From positions 50,441,363-50,505,362 of the forward strand of contig NC_061865.1 of NCBI RefSeq assembly GCF_907164915.1: DNA of 64,000 bases. Reading direction: 5' to 3'. A program made the translations under genes and the position numbers. The notes under the pieces were generated by a model. The model saw only the letters and a program-made list of their open reading frames with translations, had not been told where the DNA came from and searched no databases. This document shows positions 50,844 to 61,891 of this stretch, one piece after another. Positions within the stretch are counted from its first letter, which is position 1; each line of letters begins with the position of its first letter. This DNA comes from Impatiens glandulifera. Lineage: Eukaryota > Streptophyta > Magnoliopsida > Ericales > Balsaminaceae.

Positions 50844-51199
50844 ATATATATATATATATATATATATGATTTTAATTTAAAAATTTATATATAACAAACT
50901 TATTATATTTTTTTAAAAATATATTATTGTACAGTGCAAATATTGTATTTTTTTTGTTATGCGTTTGTTTTTGTCTACTAATTACAAATTATGGTGATTT
51001 TTTATTATTTAGATTTAAGTTATTATTGATTAATTTATTACAAATCATGTCATAATTATATTTAACTATTTTATTAATAAATTTCACCTTTTATTATGAT
51101 TTTGTATTTAAATTGATTAATAAAATAAATTACTAAACATTCATTAGAGTAACAACAACAAATTTAGTTATTATAAATTAGAATTAATTTATTGATAAT

Positions 51200-51411
51200 T
51201 TGTAGTATATAGCTGTGAGCCTCTCCTCTCCTGTGGTCAAATAAAAAAAAATCAAATATAGTTAATTTAAATTAATTTAAATACATACAAATATTTAGTA
51301 TGGTTATCGTAAAGCCATTTTGTACCTGTGTTGGAAAGGAAAACAATACAAAAAGAAGCCAACTAAGAAACAAATTATGAGTAGAGAATGAAAGTTTTTT
51401 AAATTTGTCAT
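51200..51411 (-). pseudogene. Defensin-like gene remnant (array unit 2)
   Basis: The signal-peptide exon is recognisable at 51326-51411 but is 86 bp, one base longer than the intact 85. The extra T in the hydrophobic core shifts the frame. The donor gtac and the TATA box remain. Of exon 2 only the first ~25 bases survive (about 51202-51228); the cysteine-coding part has been deleted. The acceptor region also has a duplicated ctctc. Confidence 0.85.
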
Positions 51412-51571
51412 TACAAAATTTGTATATTTCCTTAGTGTTTATGAATATGAATATAACTTCAAAGAAAACCACTTATTTATAGGTTAATATTTTTATGTTT
51501 AAACTATTATTAATAAAAGAATGAATTTTTTATTCACTGTTTACCTATTTTTTATTTATTTAATACAAATA

Positions 51572-52180
51572 AATATTCATAATCAATTTAAATAACTTTT
51601 TACCTAAAATAACTTTTATTTTTACTTTTTACTCATTCTTTTTAATATGACTAAAATAAAATAATAATTTTGAACTTAATTTTTCTTAAAAATTTATTTA
51701 TCAAATGTACTTTTGAAATTGTCAAAAGTAAAAATGTTTTTTTTCTTAATTTTTTAAAATATTATTTTAATACAGTTAAAATCACTTTTAAAAATCATCA
51801 AATATACAATAAAAATTATTGTATTTATATATTGTATGAAAATTTTAATTAAATTATATTAAAAAATTAGATTAAAAATAAATATTCATAATCAATTTAA
51901 ATAACTTTTTACCTAAAATAACTTTTATTTTTACTTTTTACTCATTATTTTAAATATGACTAAAATAAAATAATAATTTTGAACTTGATTTTTCTTAAAA
52001 AAGTTATTTATCAAATGTACTTTTGAAATTGTCAAAAGTAAAAAAGTTTTTTTTTTAAAATTTTTTAAAATATTATTTTAATACAGTTAAAATCACTTTT
52101 AAAAATCATCAAATATACAATAAAAATTATTGTATTTATATATTGTATGAAAATTTTAATTAAATTATATTAAAAAATTA
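51572..52180. repeat. 304-bp tandem duplication inside array unit 2
   Basis: The block aaatattcataatcaatttaaataac... at about 51572-51875 recurs at about 51876-52180 with few changes. Units 1, 3 and 4 have a single copy. Confidence 0.8.
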
Positions 52181-53754
52181 GATTAAAAATAAATAATTGT
52201 GTTTTATATTATTTTTAACCAAAATTTAATTATTCTAACATTTTTTTTTTGCAAATTAATGTTTTCTTTAAAAAATAATATTTTTCTTTATTATTTTGTA
52301 AAAGTGGTAAATAAAAACAGTTATAAACTTATTGAAAAGTATAAGAACTTATTAACAACTAAAATGTGCAAATGGAGAAAAATAAACATATTATATTATG
52401 TATATTTTCTACTTGGTTTACCGTGGAATTAAAAATGGACAACATATATTTTATCTAAACTATTAAAGAGATATTTGAGAAACTTACAAAAATTTATAAT
52501 ATAAATTTGTAAATAATTCATTTATTTATTTAAATTTATAAAACAAATTAAAAATTTGTTTTTACACCTTTTAAAACAATATTTAAAAATTACAAAAATA
52601 CAATAAAAATGATGCCATTTGTATCTCTAAATTTGTTTTTAATTAAATTATATTAAAAAAATTAAATTAAAAATGAATAATTGTGTTTATTATTATTCTT
52701 AACCAAATTTTAATTATTCTAACAAATGTTTACAAATTAATGTTTTTTAAAAAACAATACTTTTCTTAATTTTTTTTTTAAAAGTATAAAAAGAGTTGTA
52801 AAACTTATTGAAAACCCCGATTTATTAACAACTAAACATGTGAAAATGGGAAAAATAATCATTTTATATTAGATATATTTTCTACTTGAATTGATTTTGT
52901 GTATAATTAAACACCATATATTTTATTTAAAGTACTAAAGAGATATTTGAGAAATTTACAAAAAATTATAATATAAATTTGTAAATAATTAATTAATTTA
53001 TTTAAATTTATAAAACAAATTCAAAAATGTTGTTTTTACACTTTTTTTTATTACATAAAAAAAGAGTTCTATTATATCTAAATAAAATAAGAGAGAAATT
53101 GCTAATTGTAGGTAAAACAAAAAATAAAAAAATAAAACGGTTAAAATTAATGATAGTGTTAAATAAAAACTTTTAGTCAATTAGTTAAAATGTTAATTAT
53201 TATTTTGAAAATGAAAATTCTAACAATGATTAGATATAACATTTTTTCTCATCCTATTAATTGTTTTTTTATATACTAATTTTTAAATATATATATTTAT
53301 CTTAACTAATTCATTTTTGAAATGATTAATAACAAATTATGTAAAATGAATTAAATTAATAAAATATTTCAATACATATAAAATATATATATATATATAT
53401 AAAATTCTTTTATTATGTAAAAAATATTTTTAATTGATATATTTTAGGATAAACATTTGAATGTATTTTTTTTAACAATATTACAAAAATAAATTTATTA
53501 TATCGTAAAATTTGACCTAAATAATAATAATTTAGTGAGTAATTATTTTTTACTAGAATAGAAAATATGAAAAATAATTAATATTTTATTTATTTATTAT
53601 TTTCTCTCTTTTTATATTTATATATATATATATATATTTATATATGATTTTTAATTTAAAAATTTATATATAACAAACTTATTATATTTTTTTAAAAATA
53701 TATTATTATACATAAGTGCAAGTATTGTATTTTTTTGTTATGCGTTTGTTTTTG

Positions 53755-53759
53755 TCTAC
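53755..53759. repeat. Left 5-bp target-site duplication of the LTR element
   Basis: tctac is identical to 58691-58695. Other units read tttttgtctactaattacaaatt without interruption at this point. Confidence 0.93.
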
Positions 53760-55298
53760 TGTTAGGATCTAGATCGCCGCTGATGGACCGGGGGTTGAAC
53801 CGGTTAGCGATTCACGCTCGTAGGGTGGTGATTAATCTGGTTAGAGATTAACACCGGGGTTTCAATACTACACAACCTGTCACAAACCCTTGAACTAGGT
53901 TCAAGCGCGGAAGAGGTTTGCTTTCAGGTTGAAGCGGTATGCTTGTATGATAGGTACGGTCGACTTCGGATGATGAGGATTTGGAGATGAAGGGTCGGTT
54001 TCGGCAATCTGGATATTCGGTATGGTTAATATGGATTCGGTTTGGAGCGGTATTGTTAAGTTATTCGGTTATATTATGAAGCCTGCGGAAAGTAAGTAAC
54101 ACAACAGATTTTATGGATGTTCGGAGATAAAACTCCTACGTCACCCCTTCCTCTCGAAACCGCGAGAAGGATATTCACTAAGGAATACAAGTACAATCCG
54201 ATCGAGACTTATTTCCTGCTCGATAACACTCTTACAATCTACACCGAAATTGTAGAACACACTTTAACTTTCAGCACTTAGGCTTTCTAGAATAGCACAC
54301 TGTTATCACTTGTAGTAAATGCTCTTAGCTTTAGTTATCCCAATGTGTGTCCCGCTTAAGTCCCCCTTGTGTGTGTCACATTTACTCTTCTGCAACTGCC
54401 TCCTTTTATAGGTGAAATATGCCAACGGTCATATTTCACTGCCTTGAATCTGATTGGCTGATCAGAGGTGCAGTGATTCAGTGTTTCAGAGGTTCAGACC
54501 TGCGGTCGTTTCCTCAGACCTGACGGTCAACCTCAGACCTGGCGCTCTGTCTCAGACCTGGCGCTCTGTTCTTCCGGTGTGTAAGACAAACCTGCCGGGT
54601 TTGTCTTTTACTTGATGTAGGCACTGTCTGTTGGACAGTTGTCTGTACTTGGAAGATTTTCTTTCTGCTTCATCCCGAAGTAGAAGGATCCGGTAGTACT
54701 GTCTTCTGCAGCCTACAGTCTTTCCTCAGACTTGCATGGATATGGAAGTATTCAGTCTGTTCCTTTGGTATCGTTCTCAACAGATACCCGAAATGTCTTC
54801 TTGTACTGGCCGGTCATTTGACTTGGCCGAATGTCTTTAGGTATGGGTGATATAACCGGACTTCTTCTGGTTATTCCTTTGCCTTGTGGCTGATCGGCTG
54901 TTTGATGTTTCCGGTTTTTGGCTTTGGCCGATCCTTTCTTTGTGCGGTATGTTCCTGGTCGGTTTAGTAGCTTGACCGGCTATTCTTCTTAGTCGGTTCT
55001 TTTGTTTGACCGGTCCGGTTTCTTGTTCCTGAAGTAGCTTCTTGTGCTGGTCGGTCATTTGACTTTAACCGGATGGCTTCCGGTTATTCTTCTGCCTTGT
55101 GGCTGATCGGCTATCTAATGTTTTCGGTTTTAGGCTTTGGCCGATCCTTTCTTTGTGCGGTAAGTTCCTGGTCGGTTTAGTAGCTTGACCAGCTATTCTT
55201 CTTAGTCGGTTCTTTTGTTTGACCGGTCCGGTTCCTTGTTCCTGCATGAAAGGTTTATTTATGTTAAGTTCTGTGAACCGGTCCAATTTTATCTAACA
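53760..55298 (-). repeat. Left-hand LTR (3' LTR of the element)
   Basis: 1539 bp, nearly identical to 57153-58690. It contains an internal tandem duplication of about 228 bp (about 54837-55058 and 55065-55286), rich in ggtcggttt / accggt motifs. Confidence 0.95.
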
Positions 55299-55300
55299 AT

Positions 55301-55318
55301 TTCTCCCTTTTTGATTAT
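55301..55318 (-). other. Polypurine tract of the LTR element
   Basis: The minus strand reads aaaaagggagaaatt immediately before the 3' LTR. A second copy of this tract with the last LTR bases (atctaacaatttctccctt) lies at about 55455-55475. Confidence 0.75.
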
Positions 55319-55609
55319 TTTATTTAAAATTATCAAAACAATGTAAGTTTGCAAATGTAGGCCGGTTCTTTTATTTGACCGGATTTTTGAAACTGACTTG
55401 GGAGAATTTTTCGAAAAATTTTGAGAAAAATTTTGGAAAAATTTTATCTTTTTATCTAACAATTTCTCCCTTTTTGATTATTTTATCTAAAATTATCAAA
55501 ACTATGCAAGAAGTAAGAAGTAGGCCGGTTTAAAAAATCTTATGTTTGTTTGGCCGGTTTTTTGGAAAAACGGTTTGGTTTAAGGAGAACATTATTTGAA
55601 GAAGAATTT

Positions 55610-55721
55610 TGTATGAATTTTTGTAATCTAATAATTCTAAGATATTTCTAAGGGAAGAAAACTTAGACTCGAGAAGTGGCTTTGTGAGGATGTTAGCCAC
55701 TTCATGCTTGTTCCCTTCATG
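55610..55721 (-). pseudogene. RNase H C-terminal tail remnant of Copia pol
   Basis: The minus-strand frame reads HEGNKHEVANILTKPLLESK followed by FSSLRN and LELLD. This corresponds to the conserved end of Copia RNase H (the A-[ND]-I-[FL]-TKPL motif). It follows gag sequence directly but in another frame, so almost all of pol is missing. Confidence 0.75.
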
Positions 55722-56690
55722 TGATGTTTCTGTCAGCAGCCGGCTGTCCGAATGCAATGCTGTCTTTTCCAAGTCTTTGTCTTGATTTACCTACATTCAT
55801 AGACAATAGAAAATCTGGTTCCCATTTTTCTTTGGGTCCGCGGTTGATTAGTCCCTTGAGTATCCAAATTTTAATAAATCGGATAGCTTTCCCGGTTATG
55901 GTTCTAATTAGTTTTCTTGTGCAAAACTTGACATCTTTCTGCTGTCCTAAGAATGCCTTATTTGGGGATGGTCTTTGGTTTATCCTATGCGGTTGAGAAT
56001 TGACTTGCCTACTTTTGAACCGGTTGGTTTTCCTTTTCTGAAGCCATTTCTCAGAATCAGTCGGACCTACATAGGTTAATTTTTCTTCCGTATAATAGGC
56101 AGTCAGTTCCTCTTCGGTGGTTAAGGAACTTCTAACAAATCTTATGAGAGGGAGGTCGTTCTTTGAGAACCTTACTCTGTCTACGGTTTTATGGTTTTTG
56201 GATCTATCGTCTATGTATCCTAAACCGAACATGCAAGTAGGGTGTCTCTTATAACTACACATCTTATTCACCATATCACTAGATCTTTTATATGCGGCCA
56301 TCTTATACTGGAGTCGGGCATTTTCTTCCTCGGTTAATTCTCGAACTAGTTCACTAGACGGTTCGGTCTTGAGTAATGGTTCCGGTGCTAACTCGGTTTC
56401 TAAAGTGGGAATTTTATCAGGTTCTATGACCTTTGGTTCGGTTAGGACAGGTATTTCCGGTTCTGTCAGAATGGGTACTATAGGGTCGGTTCTAAACTTG
56501 AGTTGCTTAGGTAACATGGCTAGCATGTTCTTATACTCTTCTACCATGTCATTCAATGCATTATATAATTCATCTTTAGTAAATTCTTCATAGGGAGAGT
56601 CAAATACCTGCTCCTCATTTGCCATGAGGCACGTGAGTTCATCATCACTGTCACTGTGAGCCCATAGACTTCCTTCATCGTCGGCTATCA
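55717..56690 (-). pseudogene. Downstream gag segment of the Copia-type element
   Basis: A long minus-strand frame (302 residues from the Met at 56625, continuing upstream as an acidic stretch with SLWAHSDSDDELTCLMANEE) matches the acidic region after the zinc knuckle in Copia gag-pol proteins. It includes a Pro/Glu/Thr-rich repeat (ILTEPEIPVLTEPKV) and a segment with Cys/His residues. The frame ends before the RNase H tail. The zinc knuckle and protease are absent. Confidence 0.65.
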
Positions 56691-57113
56691 GTGCTTTCTG
56701 AACTTCACTTCCTTCACCGGTTTGTTGATAATTGTTTCTGTTATTTTGGTAATCCGGTTTCTGGTATCTCTCCTCGGTTTCCTACATTCCCACTTGTTTT
56801 CCTTGGTTCTTTTATTTCCCTCGTGATTCTGTATAACCGTTTCCCATGTTTCCTTTGCGGTTTTGCAATCTCTGATCTTGCAGTACATGTTTCTGTCCAC
56901 ACTGTTGGAGATCCGGTTTCTAGCATGGTTGTCCAGGTTATTTCTTCTCCTATCTTCAGCCGTCCATTCCTTTCTGTCCTTATCAATGAATATCGGTCCT
57001 TCGGTCAGAATGGACTCCATTTCATCATCCAAGGTGACTAAGTGTAGGTGCATACGTGCCTTCCAGTTGGCAAAGTCATCACCTACTAGCATTGGAGGCC
57101 TATCTTGAAACAT
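56688..57113 (-). pseudogene. N-terminal gag (UBN2-type) segment
   Basis: The 141-residue minus-strand frame begins MFQDRPPMLVGDDFANWKAR, then has the HLVTLDDEM and TAKETWETVIQNHEGN landmarks of Copia gag (UBN2 family). It starts about 25 bases after the primer-binding site. After about residue 105 it leaves the family pattern in a Lys/Arg-rich stretch and ends, so part of gag has been deleted. Confidence 0.8.
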
Positions 57114-57138
57114 GCTTGCTTGAGTATTGAAACTAACT

Positions 57139-57150
57139 GCTCTGATACCA
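57139..57150 (-). other. Primer-binding site of the LTR element
   Basis: The minus strand reads tggtatcagagc, complementary to the 3' end of initiator tRNA-Met, two bases inside the 5' LTR end. Confidence 0.95.
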
Positions 57151-57152
57151 AT

Positions 57153-58690
57153 TGTTAGGATCTAGATCGCCGCTGATGGACCGGGGGTTGAACCGGTTAG
57201 CGATTCACGCTCGTAGGGTGGTGATTAATCTGGTTAGAGATTAACACCGGGGTTTCAATACTACACAACCTGTCACAAACCCTTGAACTAGGTTCAAGCG
57301 CGGAAGAGGTTTGCTTTCAGGTTGAAGCGGTATGCTTGTATGATAGGTACGGTCGGCTTCGGATGATGAGGATTTGGAGATGAAGGGTCGGTTTCGGCAA
57401 TCTGGATATTCGGTATGGTTAATATGGATTCGGTTTGGAGCGGTATTGTTAAGTTATTCGGTTATATTATGAAGCCTGCGGAAAGTAAGTAACACAACAG
57501 ATTTTATGGATGTTCGGAGATAAAACTCCTACGTCACCCCTTCCTCTCGAAACCGCGAGAAGGATATTCACTAAGGAATACAAGTACAATCCGATCGAGA
57601 CTTATTTCCTGCTCGATAACACTCTTACAATCTACACCGAAATTGTAGAACACACTTTAACTTTCAGCACTTAGGCTTTCTAGAATAGCACACTGTTATC
57701 ACTTGTAGTAAATGCTCTTAGCTTTAGTTATCCCAATGTGTGTCCCGCTTAAGTCCCCCTTGTGTGTGTCACATTTACTCTTCTGCAACTGCCTCCTTTT
57801 ATAGGTGAAATATGCCAACGGTCATATTTCACTGCCTTGAATCTGATTGGCTGATCAGAGGTGCAGTGATTCAGTGTTTCAGAGGTTCAGACCTGCGGTC
57901 GTTTCCTCAGACCTGACGGTCAACCTCAGACCTGGCGCTCTGTCTCAGACCTGGCGCTCTGTTCTTCCGGTGTGTAAGACAAACCTGCGGGTTTGTCTTT
58001 TACTTGATGTAGGCACTGTCTGTTGGACAGTTGTCTGTACTTGGAAGATTTTCTTTCTGCTTCATCCCGAAGTAGAAGGATCCGGTAGTACTGTCTTCTG
58101 CAGCCTACAGTCTTTCCTCAGACTTGCATGGATATGGAAGTATTCAGTCTGTTCCTTTGGTATCGTTCTCAACAGATACCCGAAATGTCTTCTTGTACTG
58201 GCCGGTCATTTGACTTGGCCGAATGTCTTTAGGTATGGGTGATATAACCGGACTTCTTCCGGTTATTCCTTTGCCTTGTGGCTGATCGGCTGTTTGATGT
58301 TTCCGGTTTTTGGCTTTGGCCGATCCTTTCTTTGTGCGGTATGTTCCTGGTCGGTTTAGTAGCTTGACCGGCTATTCTTCTTAGTCGGTTCTTTTGTTTG
58401 ACCGGTCCGGTTTCTTGTTCCTGAAGTAGCTTCTTGTGCTGGTCGGTCATTTGACTTTAACCGGATGGCTTCCGGTTATTCTTCTGCCTTGTGGCTGATC
58501 GGCTATCTAATGTTTTCGGTTTTAGGCTTTGGCCGATCCTTTCTTTGTGCGGTATGTTCCTGGTCGGTTTAGTAGCTTGACCGGCTATTCTTCTTAGTCG
58601 GTTCTTTTGTTTGACCGGTCCGGTTCCTTGTTCCTGCATGAAAGGTTTATTTATGTTAAGTTCTGTGAACCGGTCCAATTTTATCTAACA
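57153..58690 (-). repeat. Right-hand LTR (5' LTR of the element)
   Basis: 1538 bp. It differs from the left-hand LTR by about four substitutions and one single-base deletion (cctgcgggt against cctgccgggt near 57985). Confidence 0.95.
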
Positions 58691-58695
58691 TCTAC
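58691..58695. repeat. Right 5-bp target-site duplication of the LTR element
   Basis: tctac, followed by taattacaaattatgg, the uninterrupted continuation of array unit 3. Confidence 0.93.
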
Positions 58696-58943
58696 TAATT
58701 ACAAATTATGGTGATTTTTTTATTATTTAGATTTAAGTTATTATTGATTAATTTATTACAAATCATGTCATAATTATATTTAACTATTTTATTAATAAAT
58801 TTTACCTTTTATTATGATTTTGTATTTAAATAGATTAATAAAATAAATTACTAAACATTCATTAGAGTAACAACAACAAATTTAGTTATTATAAATTAGA
58901 ATTAATTTATTGATAATTCTTAAACATAAAATAAAATATTTTT

Positions 58944-59262
58944 TTAAAGTTTATTTGTGCAATAACAAAATGTTGCACTCCCATTTCCAAGATGTTTGCA
59001 AAATCCACTCAAAGAATAACCTTTGATAATGCAAGTTGCATTACAATCTTTGAAAACCTTGCATAGCACTTGTAGTATATTATAGCTGTTAGCCTCTTCT
59101 GTGGTCAAATAAAAAAAAATCAAATATAGTTAATATAAATTAATTTAAATACATACAAATATTTAATACGGTTATCGTAAAGCCATTTTGTAGCTGTGTT
59201 GGCCAACTAACAACTAAGAAACAAACTATGAGTAGAGATGGAATGTTTTTTAAATCTGCCAT
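58944..59262 (-). pseudogene. Defensin-like gene, probably broken (array unit 3)
   Basis: Exon 2 (58944-59098, 155 bp) is fully open and keeps all six cysteines. It differs from unit 1 by one added codon (Asn) and a few replacements, including the last residues before the stop. Exon 1 (59194-59262, 69 bp) has lost 16 bp from the hydrophobic core, which shifts the frame. The intron donor has changed from gtac to ctac. Normal splicing to a secreted peptide therefore looks impossible unless another upstream exon is used. The cysteine exon has stayed clean, so the damage may be recent. Confidence 0.8.
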
Positions 59263-60889
59263 TACAAAATTTGTATATTTTCTTAGTGCTTATGAATATG
59301 AATATAACTCGAAAGAAAACTACTTATTTATATGTCAATATTTTTATGTTTAAACTATTATTAATAAAAGAATGAATTTTTTATTCACTGTTTACCTATT
59401 TTTTATTTATTTAATACAAATAAATATTCATAATCAATTTAAATAACTTTTTATCTAAAATAACTTTTATTTTTACTTTTTACTCATTATTTTTAATATG
59501 ACTAAAATAAAATAATAATTTTGAACTTGATTTTTCTTAAAAATGTTATTTATCAAATGTACTTTTGAAATTGTAAAAAGTAAAAATGTTTTTTATTTTA
59601 TTTATTTTTTTAAAATATTATTTAAATACAGTTAAAATCACTTTTAAAAATCATCAAAAATACAATAAAAATGATGGTATTTGTATCTTGTATGAAAATT
59701 TTAATTAAATTATATTAAAAAATTAAATTAAAAATGAATAATTGTGTTTTATAATATTTTTAACTAAAATTTAATTATTCTAACAATTTTTTTTTAGCAA
59801 ATTAATGTTTTCTTTAAAAAATAATATTGTTATAAATTTATTAAAGAGTTTAAGTACTTATTAACAACTAAAATGTGCGAAAAAAAAAACATATCATATT
59901 TTGTATATTTTCTAGGTTGATGTGAAATTGAAAATAGACAATATATATTTTATCTAAATTACTAAAGAGATTTGAGAAACTTACGCGAAAATTTATAATA
60001 TAAATTTGTAAATAATTCATTAATTTATTTAAATTTATAAAACAAATTCAAAAATGTTGTTTTTACACTTTTTAAAAATATTTTTTAATACAATTAAAAT
60101 TATTTTAAAAATGATGGCATTTGTATCTCGTATAAATTTTTTAATTAAATTATATTAAAAAAATTAAATTAAAAATGAATAATTGTGTTTTATATTATTC
60201 TTAACCAAAATTTAATTATTCTAACAAATTTTTTGTAAATTAATGTTTTTTTAAAAAACAATATTTTTCTTAATTGTTTTGTAAAAGTATAAAAAAGAGT
60301 TGTAAAACTTATTAAAAAAGTTTTAGACTTATTAACAACTAAACTTGTGTAAATAAGAAATATAATCATATTATATTAGGTATATTTTCTACTTGAATTG
60401 ATTTTGTTTAAATCAAAGACATTTGAGAAACTTACAAAAATTTATAATATAAATTTATAAATAATTTATAAATAATTTATTAATTTATTTAAATTTATAT
60501 AAAACAAATTCAAAAATATTGTTTTTACACTTTTTTAAAAAATTTTTTACTACCTAAAAAAAGAGTTATATTATATCTAAATAAAATAAGAGATAAATTG
60601 TTAATCTGTATGTAAAACAAAAAATAAAAAAAAAGAAAACTGTTAAAATTAATGATAGTGTTAAATAAAAACTTTTAGTCAATTAGTTAAAATGTTAATT
60701 ATTATTTTGAAAATGAAAATTCTAACAATAATTAGATATAACATTTTTTTCTCATCCTATTAATTGGTTTTTTACATATTAATTTTTAAATTATATATAT
60801 TTATCTTAACTAATTTATTTTTGAAATGATTAATAACAAAATGTAAAATGAATTAAATTAATAAAATATATCAATATATATTAAATATA

Positions 60890-60903
60890 TATATATATTT
60901 ATT

Positions 60904-60947
<44 letters not shown>
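60890..60947. repeat. TA microsatellite in array unit 3
   Basis: A long run of (ta)n lies at the same place in each unit spacer (compare 50384-50410, 53384-53400 and 63121-63131). Its length varies greatly between units. Confidence 0.8.
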
Positions 60948-60952
<5 letters not shown>

Positions 60953-61494
60953 CTTTTACTATGTAAAAAGGATTTTTAATTGATATATTTTAGGATAAAT
61001 ATTTGAATGTATTTTTGAACAATATTACAAAAATAAATTGTATTATATCGTAAAATTTGACATAAATAATAATAATTTAGTGAGTAATTATTTTTTACTG
61101 GAATAGAAATTATAAAAAATAATTAATATTTTATTCCCTTATTATTTTTTCTCTCTCTATATATATGATTTTTAATTTAAAAATTTATATATAACAAACT
61201 TATTATATTTAAAAAAATATATATTATTGTACATAATTGTAAATATTGTATTTTTTTGTTATGTGTTTGTTTTTGTTTACTAATAAAAAAATTATGGTGA
61301 TTTTTTATTATTGAGATTTAAGTTATTATTGATTAATTTATTACAAATCACGTCATAATTGATTTTTTATTTAAATAGATTAATACAATAAATTACTAAA
61401 CATTAAACATTCATTAACAACAACAAATTTAGTTATTATAAATTAGAATTAATTTATTGATAATTTTTAAACATAAAATAAAATATTTTTTTAA

Positions 61495-61891
61495 AGTTAA
61501 CTTTTGCAATAACAAAATAATGCAACCTCATTTTTAAAAGATTAGCAAAATCCACCCATAGAAAAACCTTTGATAATGCAAGTGACATTCAATCTTTGAA
61601 AACCTTGCATAGCCCTGGTAGTATTTGCTGCAAGTGACATTCAATCTTTGAAAGCCCTGGTAGTATTTGCTGCAAGTGACATTCAATCTTTGAAAACCTT
61701 GCATAGCCCTGGTAGTATTTGCTAGACTCTCCATTCAAATAATATTTAGTGTGCGTGGTAGTATTTGCTAGACTCTCCATTCAAATAATATTTAGTGTGC
61801 GTGAAACCATTTTGCACTTGTAGTGGAAAGATAAATAACCAACTAAGAAACAAAATATGAGTAGAGAATGAATGTTTTTTAAATTTTCCAT
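61495..61891 (-). pseudogene. Defensin-like gene remnant with internal triplication (array unit 4)
   Basis: The start of exon 1 (from the ATG at 61891) is well kept, but its 3' part is shortened and the donor changed. Exon 2 (about 61495-61740) has its first half repeated three times: the stretch from the aaatactaccagggc phrase to gtcacttgc recurs at about 61580-61730, the middle copy shortened. A one-base loss makes a stop inside each copy (gattgaatg), and tttTGCTAA adds another. The acceptor-proximal 45 bp (tggtagtatttgctagactc...) is also duplicated. Confidence 0.8.

Larger units (their letters stand above)
53760..58690 (-). mobile_element. Young Copia-type LTR retrotransposon, pol mostly lost
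   Basis: Two LTRs (53760-55298 and 57153-58690) start TGTTA, end TAACA, and are flanked by the 5-bp repeat tctac. It lies in minus orientation: the primer-binding site tggtatcagagc, complementary to initiator tRNA-Met, follows the right-hand LTR, and a purine tract precedes the left-hand one. The internal part is only about 1.85 kb. It contains gag pieces and the tail of RNase H, with no protease, integrase or reverse transcriptase, so the element depends on other copies (TR-GAG-like). The LTRs differ at about five positions over 1.54 kb, suggesting insertion very recently on a genome time scale. Confidence 0.95.

Noticed and set aside
51272..51472. 66-residue minus-strand hydrophobic open frame in unit 2
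   Set aside because: It reads through the decayed signal-peptide exon and its intron in a wrong frame; not a separate gene.
57847..58242. 131-residue plus-strand open frame
   Set aside because: It lies within an LTR and is antisense to the element; the same stretch in the other LTR is interrupted by the single-base difference, so it is not maintained.
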